From Micrasema longulum (taxonomy: Eukaryota; Arthropoda; Insecta; Trichoptera; Brachycentridae), in contig JAGVSM010000484.1 of NCBI GenBank assembly GCA_022494885.1, forward strand, positions 248,001 to 312,000: a stretch of 64,000 nt of DNA, given 5' to 3'. The translations under genes were made by a program, and so were the position numbers. Below, one piece after another: positions 21,360 through 32,459 of this stretch (the first letter of the stretch is position 1; the number at the start of each line of letters is the position of its first letter). The notes beneath the pieces were generated by a model. The model saw only the letters and a program-made list of their open reading frames with translations. It made no database searches and was not told the origin of the DNA.

Positions 21360-22075
21360 GAATGTCTTGGTTTATGACCTGTCGCTGTCATGTTATCACT
21401 TCGCAAACTTTATAACATTCACCATTATCATCATCATTCCCTTTCCGTACCTAATGGTGCATAGGGCACTGTATTGGTACACCAATCGTGTATCTTGATC
21501 ATTTTTTATTACATGAAGGTAAGATGATCAGTCTTACGCTTCAGGTACCAGACCAGGGACTATGAAATATTCTAGTGTAAAAACACCCTTTTAAATAAAT
21601 ATTTTATGTCAACCATGTCGGGAATCGAACCCGAGACCTCTTGCATGGTAGGAAAACGCGCTGACTACTACACCACGATGTCGATATTTCTATTGCTTAG
21701 ACAATGTGCATCATATTGTGATATATCGAGTCGTGACTAAAACGTTTAAACATTCGCATTGCTTTAATTCTTGCTACTGTTGATATCTGTGAAGTAAAAG
21801 AGCTGAAACCTTTATTAGTGCGGGTGAGATTCATTTGGTCCGAATTATTTAACCTATTTTCTAAAAACACTTTTTGATTTTTCTACTTCTTATTGGACGA
21901 GTTTGAAGATGAAGGACCACAATATAAGAAATATGGATGTAGAAATATATGTAACAGGTCATAAGCCTTATAAATGCCTAGACTTTTATATTCTCTTTTC
22001 CAAAATGTTTCCCATGTCTTTTGAAATATGTTCATATTAATAACTCCCTAAGCGGTTCAATTCAGTCCTTGCCTA
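21360..22075 (-). mobile_element. R2 copy interrupted by an S2 SINE
   Basis: R2 blocks TTATGACCTGTCGCTGTCAT, ACATTCACCATT and GTGAAGTAAAAGAGCTGAAAC appear in order but are split by a SINE at 21430-21690. The far end has a second R2 part (GCCTAGACTTTTATATTCTC) and a degraded terminal palindrome near 22045. Confidence 0.65.
21430..21690 (-). mobile_element. tRNA-derived SINE, family S2
   Basis: On the minus strand the head has an A box-like TGGTGTAGTAGTCAGCGCG and a perfect B box GGGTTCGATTCCC. The body includes the complement of TTCCCTTTCCGTACCTAATG and TAAGATGATCAGTCTTACGC. The copy at 60775-61043 matches along its whole length. Both promoter boxes are intact, so the source lineage was probably active. 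Confidence 0.8.
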
Positions 22076-22134
22076 CAACATTTTTGATAAACTTAATAAC
22101 ATAAACATAATTAGTGATAAAAAATTTTTTAGCA

Positions 22135-22265
22135 GCCTTATTTTTTTATTTATATATACGCCTAATGGGCATTTTAAGGACATATTTAAACGTAGAACAT
22201 TATTATAAAGGAAAGTAGAAAGACACAATGGTATATAGTAGACTTGGTGGGAGTGGAAGCGGGTA
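22135..22265. repeat. Dispersed repeat, second copy of 20620-20765
   Basis: Shares ACGCCTAATGGGCATTTT and GTATATAGTAGACTTGGTGG with the first copy, 1.5 kb away. Confidence 0.6.
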
Positions 22266-22554
22266 ATACCATGTAAGTTAGTATAAATATATTCTCCACT
22301 AACAAGCTACAGAAAATGGCTTGGTGGGATTTTAGTTATAGTAAAAATATATACATTGAAATGCTAAAACTGTAAAAATATATAATTTTACAAATATAAA
22401 AAAATAGAAATTAAAGAAATAAGACATAAATCAGTATTAAATTAAACTAAAGAAACTACTAGATAAATAATTATCGGGCAATAAAAATATGTCAATATAT
22501 TTTTTCAATAGTATATATTTATCAACAATATTTTGGGTTTTTCCAATTTTTTGT

Positions 22555-22770
22555 AGACAAGAACTGAATTCAACTCCCTGGGGATCTGTTTATATTAACA
22601 CATTACAACAGAGATGAAGAACATTTAAGAGAAGGTAATATAGAAGTCTAAGGATCAGTGTTTAAGAGGCCACTTAAACCAGCCATTGACAGGTCATAAG
22701 CCCTGTAGATGCTTAGACTTCTAAATTACCTTCTCTTAAATGTTCTTTATCTCTGTTGTAATATATTAGT
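22555..22770. mobile_element. R2 short foldback copy
   Basis: AACAGAGATGAAGAACATTT at 22608 and its inverse AATGTTCTTTATCTCTGTTG near 22740 form a hairpin with loop sequence TGACAGGTCATAAGCCCTG. CTCCCTGGGGATC precedes it. Confidence 0.7.
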
Positions 22771-22806
22771 ATATATTTCTATTATTAATGATAATTAAAT
22801 GTAAAC

Positions 22807-22965
22807 AGCGTCGCAGCTAGGGGCTGGCCAGGCGGGTGGCTGCCAGGGCTTAACCCGCACTTTGCAGACCAGCAGCCCTCTTTTTTTTTCTCCTAGAAAA
22901 TAAGTTTTGGTAATGCAAAATTCAAATCTTGCCAGGGGCGCTTATAACCCTAGCTACGATGCAAA
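22807..22965. mobile_element. Small MITE with CGTCGCAGCTAGGG ends
   Basis: Left end GCGTCGCAGCTAGGG and right end CCCTAGCTACGATGC are imperfect inverted repeats 155 bp apart. A second internal pair, GGCTGCCAGGGC and TGCCAGGGGC, may reflect the same symmetry. GC-rich compared with its surroundings. Confidence 0.55.
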
Positions 22966-23580
22966 GTGTAAGTCCCTCTTCAAGCACAAGAGATTGCCTC
23001 TTTTCTGGAGAGGAACAGCGTAAACAAAAAATATAATTAGGTATCTAAATATGTACGTTGAATATTGAAAGTAATATTGGAATTTATTATAATAATTGTG
23101 TTATAATAAATTTGGATTATTTAGATTTGTAAATGTAGTACGAACAATAAATTTTATGTGAAAATGCGTCATCGGGTAATGCCGTGGTTGCCTTGTGGTT
23201 ATACATTTTTCTATTTCAATCGACATGTTGTGTTTTGCTTCTATGATCAAAATGTCTCTCAAAATATTAGTTTTCTACGTGATTAAGTCTAGACTGTTGA
23301 CAAGAGTAAGACAAGACACTGACCCGAGATGGGTGTTTACTGTTTCTGTTTACCTCTCACGGAGAAGGGCGCATCCAAATTCATTAGAGAAATCAAAGCT
23401 CCGATTCAATTCACTGAAGGGGTGATTATAAGGGTGTATTTACGAATTCGTTAATCTTATAAATTGGTCGGTATGAATATTTAAAAGATATATATTTAGA
23501 AGTTTCTTGATTTTAAAGCTTTTAATCTGCTAGTTTTTTTAGTGTAAGACGTTTTAGGGCCATTTGTACTACAAACAACG

Positions 23581-24002
23581 CGGAACTTCAGCCCTACGGT
23601 AAATTGGATACAAAAAATGTTTTCTTACGCGGGGTAAAAATTAAAGCATTAAATTGTACTGCAACGTTTCTTAAAAATGTACGGAAAAAATAATAAAAAA
23701 TATTTTGATAAAAACGCACTACTTTGAATGACGTCACTGGTTCATGTGAATCAACCTATGATCTGAGAACTATGGGAGATTTCCGGTCTGCTTGTCGCTT
23801 CTGGACCAATGGGGAGAACTGAATGAGAATAAGCGGAAATGAACCTCTGACGTTACACGCGGAGTTATTTCAGAAATACAAAACTTTAAAAAATCGTAGC
23901 GCTGATAATACGATACATAAAAATTGAAAAAAAAACTTTTTGACTTAGTTTAATAGTCTTTTAACAAATAATAATTTTTAAAAAACCACTGAACTTCCTT
24001 AT
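23581..24002 (+). mobile_element. R1 MITE, full-length copy
   Basis: Aligns with the copy at 6267-6689 end to end with few changes: GGAACTTCAGCCCTACGG start, GGTCTGCTTGTCGCTTCTGG centre, CCACTGAACTTCC end. The first CRE-like TGACGTCA is kept and the second is TGACGTTA here. Confidence 0.8.
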
Positions 24003-24449
24003 TCGTCATTATTGTAGAACAACGGCGCATGTAATTTTCTTCAACTTTACACAAGAGCGGTTTAATTTTTTTTTAGACACTTTATGTCACAACTTGATAA
24101 GTACAAAGTATGTTATTAGATACTCGGGCTAGTTTTGCAAATAAGTATTTTTTCAAACCTGGAACATAAAGCCTTCATCTAAACTTTTCCAGATCAAATA
24201 TACAATTAAGTCAATGACGCATTTTACTCACATCAGTTGTTTTACGATCACGACTAGTTAAGTTAAATAAGTTTCAAGTTAAACAGATACTGCGTTTTCG
24301 TCTAAATGTCGTTTTATCTCATTTTCTTCATGCAACTCATATTGTCAGTTTTGACGAAAACCTAACTTATTTACCCTTTTGTTTAAAACTTGACTTTTTT
24401 CATCGGAAAAAATCAATGCTTGCGTGAACTGATATTGTAAGATCGTCAT

Positions 24450-25238
24450 GTGACATACCGTGAGATTGACGCATGCTTGGGCATTAGTTCCACTCGCATA
24501 CATTCAATATTGCATGAACATTTGTTTGTCAAAAAGATTTGTTCGCTTTGGATACCGCATAATTTGACGATCGCTCAAAAAAAGCCTCGTGTCGATTGGT
24601 GCAAACAAATGTTTAAAAAATTCCATCGCGGTGCTTCAAAAGACGTCCATAAGATCGTTTCAGGCGACGAATCATGGATATATGCATATGAACCCGAAAC
24701 CAAACAGCAATCGACTGTATGGGTCTTGCAAGACGAGCCAAACCCAACAAAAGTTGTTCGCGCACGAAGCACTTCGAAGCAAATGGTCGCCTGTTTTTTC
24801 GGAATAACTGAACACGTCACCACCGCTCTATTAGAGCAACGTAGAACGGTCAATTCTGAATGGTACACTACCATTTGTTTGCCAGAACTGTTCAAAAAAA
24901 TAAGGGAAACCAATTGCAGAAGACGAATCATTCTCCACGACAATGCAAGCTGTCACACATCATCTCAAACAAGTGAATTGTTGAGCATTCAAAACATCAA
25001 ATTGATGGGTCATCCGTCGTACAGTCCTGATTTGGCACCCAATGATTTTTTCTTATTCCCGCATATCAAAAATAAATTTCGAAGGCAACGTTTTTCGACG
25101 CCTGAAGAAGCGGTTGATACGTTCAAATCACATGTTTCGAAGATACCTCAATCGGACTGGAAAAAGTTCTTCGAAAATTGGTTTAAACGCATGCAAAAGT
25201 GTATTCATCTTCAAGGAGAATATTTTGAAAAACAATAA
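24450..25238 (+). CDS. Mariner (Tc1/mariner, DD34D) transposase, N-terminally truncated
   Basis: An uninterrupted frame of 262 codons. Visible motifs are GDESWIY (first catalytic Asp at residue 73), HDNASCHTS (Asp 164) and YSPDLAPNDFFLFP (Asp 199); 34 residues separate the second and third, which is the mariner DD34D signature. Full mariner transposases are about 345 residues, so most of the paired helix-turn-helix DNA-binding half is missing and the listed start is only the first available Met. The enzyme would cut and paste its element at TA sites in the nucleus, but this copy should not bind its own ends. The complete catalytic domain without stops suggests recent decay or loss. Confidence 0.85.
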   Translation: MTYREIDACLGISSTRIHSILHEHLFVKKICSLWIPHNLTIAQKKPRVDWCKQMFKKFHRGASKDVHKIVSGDESWIYAYEPETKQQSTVWVLQDEPNPTKVVRARSTSKQMVACFFGITEHVTTALLEQRRTVNSEWYTTICLPELFKKIRETNCRRRIILHDNASCHTSSQTSELLSIQNIKLMGHPSYSPDLAPNDFFLFPHIKNKFRRQRFSTPEEAVDTFKSHVSKIPQSDWKKFFENWFKRMQKCIHLQGEYFEKQ

Positions 25239-25271
25239 AGCCATTTTCGATTATAAATATTTTTTTATACT

Positions 25272-25304
25272 TGTCTGTCTCAAAACTTAAGTAGCAACCC
25301 TAGT
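25272..25304. mobile_element. 3' terminal repeat of the mariner element
   Basis: TCAAAACTTAAGTAGCAACC then CTAGTA follows the transposase stop by about 40 bp, the expected place for a mariner terminal inverted repeat ending in TA. No matching 5' repeat was seen between 24000 and 24450, so the element lost its 5' end. Confidence 0.5.
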
Positions 25305-25344
25305 AAACAAAGATATTTAAAAAAAATGTTTTTTTTTATTTTGT

Positions 25345-25470
25345 GGATACACGCGGAGTAATATTAATATCATAAAACAAATTATAGCGCTAATACAATT
25401 TTTTTTTAATTTTGCTTTTGTTTGAAAGTTTATTCACAAATATACATATTTTTTAAAACCACTGAACTTT
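25345..25470 (+). mobile_element. R1 MITE, 3' fragment
   Basis: ACACGCGGAGTAATATTAAT, TATAGCGCTAATAC and AAAACCACTGAACTT are the R1 3' third. With the full copy ending at 24002, the mariner lies between two R1 pieces. Confidence 0.6.
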
Positions 25471-25474
25471 AATT

Positions 25475-26540
25475 TTATTTCGAAAAACCTATAGAATCAA
25501 GGAGGTTTCTCTAATGAAAGGAAAATTGTGCAGTTACAAGATACAGTCCCCAGTATGTATATTGCTCGATAACATTATGTTGGTCGTGTAAAAATATATT
25601 GAGTGTATGCTTAGTGACCAGCTTAGTAATTAATTTATACCCAAGGGGTTACAGTATCGTTTAATTGCTGAAAGCATCCAAGTAGACGCGCCTAAAAGCC
25701 GTGGCTCTTCGTTTTAACGAGGATCTAAGGGTCATTGTAATGCGCCATTCCTATTACAAACTTACAGTGTTTACCGATATCGCTCGCAACAATTCCCCGT
25801 TTATCGAACATTTATTTTATTGTAATCTAAGAAATAGAAAGTTTTATGGTGAAAGAAGAATTACCGCGATAAAATGAATACATTTTCGTTAGCATTATGT
25901 TTATTTTTTAATCGAGTCGTAATATTCGGAAACCGCAAAAGCATTTATACAGAATTGAAGTATTATTTTTTTAAGGGTTATAAAAAAAAAAGTTTCTGGC
26001 TTTTTTGCTGTACGAAAGCATCCATTTTATTATTGCAATTTCATAAGAAAGAATGGATATTATTATTTAATAAAAAAATACGACGGTTATCGCGGTTATG
26101 GGAATTTCATGTTTTAAAAAATAATTTTATAGTGGCTTGACTTATGGCATTTAGTCAATGACTTGATGGGGTTTCTAAAAATTAAAATTAATTTATTATA
26201 TGCGATGAACGATGCACAAAATTTTGAAAATTACATTGTTAAAAATATGTGTCTTTACAAAAACGCGACATGTCTGTTCTTGACAATTGTGACGTCAAGA
26301 TTCGTGACAATGTTCTACTTAAATTTAAACGGTCACAAACTATGTTAAAAATTTGACCGAATCGTTTCGTATTAGGGGCGGGAGCAATGAAATGAACCGT
26401 TTTTGCGGGAATTTGAAATTATAAATATCTTGTACGATTATTTTTCTTACTCGACAGTATTATATAGACCCTTTTAATTTTAAGTGGTTGAAAAAAGTGA
26501 TATTTCCCCATTAATAACTTGCAATGTTAGATTTAGTTTT
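25475..26540. other. Intron, no gene seen
   Basis: Contains two short open frames (25874-26140 and 26163-26348) with no recognisable domain. Composition is that of background. Not called as genes. Confidence 0.5.
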
Positions 26541-26544
26541 TTAA

Positions 26545-26710
26545 TTTAAAAGAACATTTGCGTTCTTACGATTTACTAAAATATTTCAGAAATGTACATA
26601 ACTCACTATTGGAAGATGGGAATCATTTTGTGGTGGAGTGGTGTGCGAACGCCGAACCTTTGATCCATGAGTCCACGACACTAGCCACGGGACCACAACT
26701 CGATTATTTT
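26545..26710 (-). mobile_element. tRNA-derived SINE, family S1
   Basis: Minus strand reads GAGTTGTGGTCCCGTGGCTA and TCGTGGACTCATGGATCAAA with a changed B box, then the tail ending TCGTAAGAACGCAAATG. Matches the S1 copy at 3386. Confidence 0.75.
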
Positions 26711-27202
26711 TGCCTTTTAGAATCTAGTACAAAAACATCTAGTCGTCAAGATTACCTTTTTTAAATGCAGGGAAGTTGAATTTCTTTCCTGCGAAAAATA
26801 TCATTAATTTCAACTCATACAATACCTACAAAGGTAATTAACTCCATACGATAATATCGTAATATCGGCATTTGAACAATAAAGTGATAATACAATTTGC
26901 CCCGACAATTTCTAACGGTTCCTGTTCCTATGATCGTCTGGCTAATGTCGCGTTCGCAATAATTTGAAATCGTGTCCATTTCCCGCCCTTTACTTTCCTT
27001 TCAATTAACTTGTTTATCTGACCTCAAATGGGGTTATTCCCCATAATACAGTCAGTTCTTCTTCGCAATACGTTTTACATAAGCCATACAGCTTTTACAG
27101 ATTTTTACGTCATCCCATGCTAATTATCTTAGGTGCGTAATTATAGACCAGATTTTTCCGGAGTATTTATAACATGCGATTTTATAAATTTAAAGTTCAA
27201 TT

Positions 27203-27465
27203 AGGAAGTTCAGAGGTTTTTTATATATTTTATTTTTCAAACTTAATTTTTTTTTTAAATATATATTTATAAAAAAGTAACACAACACTCAATCTTTGGT
27301 TGATTCGAAAGAACTTGTGACGTATTTCTGAGTAGTTTATTTTTATTCATTTGTTCATGCATTTTCGAGAAACTTCGCCGTACAACTGAATGCTCTAATT
27401 TTTAGCGCGTGTAAGAAAACATTGTTATATCCAACTTCCCGTAGCACTGAACTTCGTCATTGAAT
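27203..27465 (-). mobile_element. R1 MITE, internally deleted copy
   Basis: Starts AGGAAGTTCAGAGGTTTT and ends TCCCGTAGCACTGAACTTCG. The central block with GACGTCA is missing, so it is only about 260 bp. Confidence 0.7.
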
Positions 27466-27724
27466 TTATTTAAAATACATAGAAACAAATTTAAAATTAC
27501 CTTTATTTTTATGTTTGTATTAATGTTTAAACAAAGGTTTATTTTAAAAAAAAAACAAGAAATCCGTTTTAAATGTTTATTTATTTAGTACACAATAATT
27601 AAAAAATTACTACACCTACATACTTTACAACATAAAAAAAACCCTTGCAAATAAAAATGGTTTAAAATGGTAATGTTACACAAAAATGCCCCTGGGTTAA
27701 AATTTTCTTAAGATTACAATTTAT

Positions 27725-27900
27725 TGCAACTGAGAGAGAAAACATTTTTGAGAAGAGAATATGAAAATCTGGGCATTTACAGGGCTTATGACATGTCGTT
27801 GACTGATTTAAGTAATCATTTTACACACTGTGTAGTATTTAATATTCTGCCCATGTTTAAGTATCCACATTTCCTCAACTCTCCATTGCACGTAACAGTT
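27725..27900 (+). mobile_element. R2 fragment followed by TTTTA microsatellite
   Basis: TTTTTGAGAAGAGAATATG, TTACAGGGCTTATGACATG and TTTAAGTATCCACATTTCC are R2 blocks. Immediately after come about six TTTTA units (27900-27930), then a retroposon-like tail. R2 resumes briefly at 28210-28265. Confidence 0.65.
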
Positions 27901-28261
27901 TTATTTATTTTATTTTATTTTATTTTATTTAGAAAACATACAGTCATACAAAATCAGTATTAAAAACAACAATTTTTTAACATAAAAAGACCAATTAAGT
28001 TTTCATAAATTAAAAAGATATAAACATTAAATGTGACAAAAAATAAATAAATAAGAATTTTAAGTGAAAAAAGAATAATTGTTGACATTTGCGTTTTCCA
28101 TGGAGGTAATAAATTAAAATAAATAAAAATACCGAATGTACACTCCGAGCCATCCACGCACACACATGAACGCACATATAAAACATACACAAACATATAC
28201 ATTACATAGTTAAAGCCTTTATTGATATGCGTCTCTGTTTAAGATCCATCTGGCTGAATGG

Positions 28262-28605
28262 GAAAGTTCACTGGTTTTTTTATATTTTTTTATTTGTTAA
28301 TAGACTATTAAATTAAGCCAACAATTTTTATTTTTTATTTTTATTCATCGTATTATCAGCGCTGCGATTTTTTAAAGTTACGTTTTTTCTGAAATAACTC
28401 CGCGTTTGACGTCAGAGGTTCTCTTCCGCTTATTCCCGATCAGTTCTGCCCATTGGTGAATTGGGAATCTCCCATAACTCTCTAAGTAGCCCGTTTTTTA
28501 TCAAAATGTTAATTATGAATTTTTTCGTACATTTTCAGGAAACTTTGCGGTACCGCAAGAAAACATTTTTGTATCAAATTTCCCATAGGGCTGATGTTCC
28601 TGACT
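28262..28605 (-). mobile_element. R1 MITE, minus-strand copy
   Basis: AAAGTTCACTGGTTTTTT, TCGTATTATCAGCGCTGCG, CTCCGCGTTTGACGTCAGAG and CCCATAGGGCTGATGTTCC follow the reverse R1 order. Confidence 0.75.
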
Positions 28606-29089
28606 TTTATGTACATTTTTACTAACGTAAAAAAGGTAATTAATTTATTAAGTATTTGCATGAAGTATAGAACCAACATTCGTTGAAGATACCAAATTTT
28701 GTGACGAGAGTGATAACTCGCGATACGAGGGATACTAAATCATTTGCCCTGTGTATCGCATATAAAAATATGTGGAATACTCCAGTTTAGATTAAATATG
28801 TTTACTCCCTCTAGAGATGAAAGCGCTGAAGAGAAATGTCAAATATGTCACGTATATCAATATCACCTCTAATAGCCCAGGCTTGGCTAGACTAATATTA
28901 TATTGTACAATACATCAAATAAATACTCCTACACCAAAATCGATATTCTAACTAATTATGATTTTTGTCTTCACTACAATATCTAAAACGCAATCGGTCC
29001 TAAATAACTTTGCTCCTGCAATTTCTAAATTAGCGTTATTGCTGGTTATATTTTTATAGCACAAAGAAAATCAATGCATTATCAAATTA

Positions 29090-30150
29090 CTGTATTGAAA
29101 ACAAACTTCATATCAATGTTTCTAAATGTTACATAATATCTTTCACTTGAAATAAAAATTAAATTAAATGACTATTTGATAAATGAAAATATAATTAGAG
29201 AAGCAAACGAAATACATGACTTACGAATTCTTTTGGACTCAAAATTAAATTGCAATAGGCATTTAGAAACAATAATTAACAAGGCATACTAAATGACTGG
29301 ATGTATCATGCGGCTGTGTAAATCTTTTAAAAACGGATAAATTTATAATGCTATACATAACATACGTACGCCCCCATCTTGAATATTGCACTGCTACCTG
29401 GTCTCCTGTTTATAAATGAAATATTAATAGAATCGAGAGTTTAAAAAAATCCTGAAACAAGTAGAACACAAATTTTCGTTGCATTTTCCAAATTATATAG
29501 CTTCTTTAAAATGTCATAATCTTGATTCATTTACACACAGAAGAGATATTTGCGATCAGATCCTGCTTAACAAAATAGTATATAATACATTTAATTCCCC
29601 AGAACCAATTAATCTACTTGCTTACCGTGTCCCCTCCAGATCAACTAGACTGTCTGATATTTTCTATATTCGTAACATTAAAACTAATCATCGGAAACAT
29701 TCTACCATCCCTCGTAGATGTGAAGCATATAACAAGAATTTTAATAGTCTTGATGTATTTAGCACTTTATATCATAGGTACAGAAGAGAACTAATAGGCT
29801 TGATTTAGAATAACAGAATAGACGTTTTGTCTCTTTTCTTGCTTTTAATCATTAAATCAAATGCAATTTTCCACTCCTACTTTCCTTCATTCATCCTTCA
29901 CCACTCAGTCAATTTCCTTCTTTTCCTTCCCACTATCTCTTTATTTTGTCCATATCTATTTTATTTTAATATACAGTATATTTATTATTTGTATAGTTCA
30001 AACCGTCGTCGCTTTATTTTAGTATAATTAAGTGAACACATATTATTGGATGGCCGGCCCTACTATTTTTATATATGCATTTTTTTTAGTTCATTCATAA
30101 TAATTTAACCTGTACATCTGTTTGTATTCGAAATAAATAAAATAAAAACA
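29090..30150 (+). pseudogene. Non-LTR retrotransposon 3' third
   Basis: Broken frames carry ENKLHINVSKCYIISF (near 29100), then YVRPHLEYCTATWSP (near 29365), the standard region after the polymerase domain of Jockey/CR1-like elements. The 109-codon frame 29479-29808 follows with THRRDICDQILLNKIVYNTF and VPSRSTRLSDIFY, ending RRELIGLI. After the stop is a 3' UTR and an AAATAAATAAAATAAAAAC tail at about 30130-30150. Truncated at the 5' side. Confidence 0.75.
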
Positions 30151-30159
30151 AAAATAGTA

Positions 30160-31000
30160 AAAACATGTTAATTTTATTTTATTTTATTTGTGTACATGGC
30201 ACAAATGTCTGTTATACACATAAACATACATGATATACGTATCATTAACAATCAAAACCAAAAAATAATACCAAAACATTTTAGTTCTACATATTACATA
30301 GTTTTAAAAATAATATTGATATATTGTACCATATTATAATACTATATGCGATGCACTGTACTTAACATACTTAAGTAAATAAAAATAAAAACTGTCAAAA
30401 ATCATAAATTCTTAATTTGTTGGTATTGTTGCAATGTCTTGATATTGAATGCCCTAGGTATAATACAAACTATCTTGTGCTAAGACCTCGGGGTTTTGCA
30501 ACAATATAAAAAAATAGTCAAAATAATTTATTTTTTTATTTAAAATATTTTTTAAATAAAGTTGCAAGAATCTAGTCATACGTATGTATGTATTTAACAT
30601 GTATTTTTTATTAATTTTTTTTCTACAATTAACATAGATATTCAAACAGTAATTAGATTCCTAAACTATTTCTTTAATAGCAAGTGTAAACTTAAACTTA
30701 TTGTGATAAATGTCAATACAACTTATCTGGTTCCCAAGATTTTTTTATATTTTTTATAAAAATCTGACTAGCATAAAAAACAATACATAAAATTTTAAAA
30801 AATGGAACACTTAAGATTGAACTTGCCAAAAAAGCGTCTGGCTCTTGTGTTTGGCAAGTTTACAAAATAATATTGAAAAAAAAACAAAAATGCAAAATAA
30901 ATAATAAAATAAATTAAAAGTTACGCAATTTTAAAAATTGAGAAAATGTAACATATATACATACATCTTTATTTTCAAAATACGGTTAATGTTAATTATG
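30160..31000. other. AT-rich intron, retroposon tail at the left
   Basis: Begins with TTTTATTTTATTTTATTTG and GTACATGGCACAAATGTC, typical of a minus-strand retroposon tail. No gene or named repeat in the rest. Confidence 0.4.
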
Positions 31001-31520
31001 TCAAAAAGCTTTTCTTTAATTTATCCTTAAATTTTCCGTAATTTATTTCTTTCCGTAGATTTTGTGGTAAATGATTGAACAGCTTCCGTCCCATATAGGA
31101 ATAATGGTGTTTAGCCGTAGTAGTTTTAATTCTCTGTAGAGCGAGGCATCCTGTTCCTTAACCTTCCCGTAATACGGTCCGATGGGAGGCTCTCCTTATG
31201 CCCCTGGAGCATACAACACTTTCCGTAGATATCCTCCACTCTTAAAACATTAAATTCTTTGAACAGTTCGGCAGTTGAGAAGTAATATGGTTTAAATAGT
31301 ATTATTTTAATATTTTTTGTGTAGAACATTTAAGGGTCTAAAATGGGCGTTAAAAGCCCCTCCCCATCCAACTATTGCACATTGAATGATTGACTGTACT
31401 AGAGCATAATAAACTGTTTTAATTGATTCGTCGATAAGATACCTCTAACCTTTAAAAATATGTGGAATAATTTTCTTAGTCTTTTTCACATCGAATCTAT
31501 TAAGAATATGACCTACCCTA
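31000..31520 (-). pseudogene. Non-LTR retrotransposon C-terminal fragment
   Basis: Minus-strand text includes YYALVQSIIQCAIVGWGGAF, then after a frameshift FKELFNVLRVEDIYGKCCML, the expected order downstream of a reverse transcriptase (A.v.S...Y....WG). Several frameshifts. Confidence 0.65.
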
Positions 31521-31539
31521 TCTAACAGCAACTAAAGAT

Positions 31540-32035
31540 TTTTTTAAACAAATTTAGCAATTAAATGTAACTGAACTCTTTAAACTAGAACCCTTAATTT
31601 ATTCATAAATTAGTCAGTGATGTAATTGTAGACAAAGAACTAAAACTTAAAAAAAAATGTTCTAAACATGGACACAAAACAAGAATATCAGAAAAATATC
31701 TTCTAAAACGAGACAGGGGTAGTCGAGACTTATACCCGTATGCAGAGACAAAACTTAAGGTGAGGAAAGTGCATTCTAATCTCAAATGCAGAGAATAACC
31801 CGAAGGTGAAGACAATAGAATGTACTTTCCTCACCTTATGGTTTGTCTCTGCATACGGGTATAAATAACCATGGACTGAAATTATACAATAAACTACCAG
31901 TCAAAACTAAGCAAAAGACTCAGACCACCTTTACAAAAGACGTTAAAAATATTATCACTAACAGTTGAATGTTAATTTCAGAAGTAAAAATATTTTGTTA
32001 AATGTAAGGGTTTATCAATGAAATTTAAAAATAAA
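31540..32035 (+). pseudogene. Non-LTR retrotransposon fragment with nested MITE
   Basis: AACTGAACTCTTTAAACTAG and GACAAAGAACTAAAACTTAA match the 3' part of the 2850-3770 element. A 135-bp MITE has inserted at 31729, while the 3386 SINE interrupts the other copy; comparing the two reconstructs the empty sites. Confidence 0.65.
31729..31863. mobile_element. MITE with long near-perfect terminal inverted repeats
   Basis: Left TATACCCGTATGCAGAGAC and right GTCTCTGCATACGGGTATA are exact inverted repeats; the symmetry extends inward through AGGTGAGGAAAGT-type sequence for about 46 bp each side. TTATA and TATAA flank the ends, suggesting a TATA or TA target duplication. Confidence 0.75.
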
Positions 32036-32147
32036 AAAAAATGAATAAATAAAAAATGTTTTTTCCATTTAATATTTTAGACGATTATTATTCCTAATGC
32101 AGAAATGGCAAATTAAAAAGACAAACTAATAACACCTGTATTTCCAG

Positions 32148-32459
32148 GGGCCCTCTCCACTCCCGCATGAGCCCGCCGGCCGCGTCGCTGCGCGCGCGCG
32201 TGTGGCGCGGCGCGTGCGGGCGCGCCTCTGCTGGCTGTCTGGCATGCTGGCGTGCGTGCTGCAGTGGCGCGGCCAGTGGAGCTGTGGGCGGCGCGCGTGG
32301 TGGCGGCGCTGGCGCGCGCTGCTGCCGCCGCGCGTGCTCACGGCGGCAGGCGCCGCGCTGGCGGGCGCGCGCGCGCTGCGCAACCTGCTCGCCATGCCGT
32401 ACTTCGTGTCCGTGGACCGCCCCGACACCACCTACGACTTCCACACCCGATTCAGGAAG
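32148..32459 (+). CDS. fusl: Fuseless-family protein, exon A2 (repeat 2), frame disrupted
   Basis: After the TTTCCAG acceptor, the phase-2 junction from exon A1 gives R then GPLHSRMSPPAASLRARVW. The frame must change between about 32190 and 32215 to read LCWLSGMLACVLQWRGQW (WRGQW at 32265-32279), the family hallmark. Next, the frame QW-SCGRRAWWRRW is unlikely to be membrane, while a one-base-shifted frame reads ELWAARVVAALARA; the original frame then gives LLPPRVLTAAGAALAGARAL followed by RNLLAMPYFVSVDRPDTT. It ends TTCAGGAAG|GTACGG at 32459, phase 0. The last part aligns with LRCLRNITAPPFALVLDKP of exon B1. Very GC-rich (about three quarters G+C by eye). Frameshifts may be sequencing errors or real decay. 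Confidence 0.7.

Larger units (their letters stand above)
5104..32147 (+). other. Intron between Fuseless exons A1 and A2 (about 27 kb)
   Basis: Bounded by a GTAGAT donor and a TTTCCAG acceptor. The donor is phase 2 and the acceptor gives an Arg codon followed by GPLHSRMS in frame. Filled with the transposon remnants listed separately; no other host exon was recognised inside it. Confidence 0.6.

Noticed and set aside
21600..21685. Second tRNA-like sequence considered as a tRNA gene
   Set aside because: Same reasoning: it is the head of the S2 SINE repeated at 60965-61040.
25874..26348. Two consecutive short + frames downstream of the mariner
   Set aside because: No recognised motif; composition equals background; no splice or repeat support.
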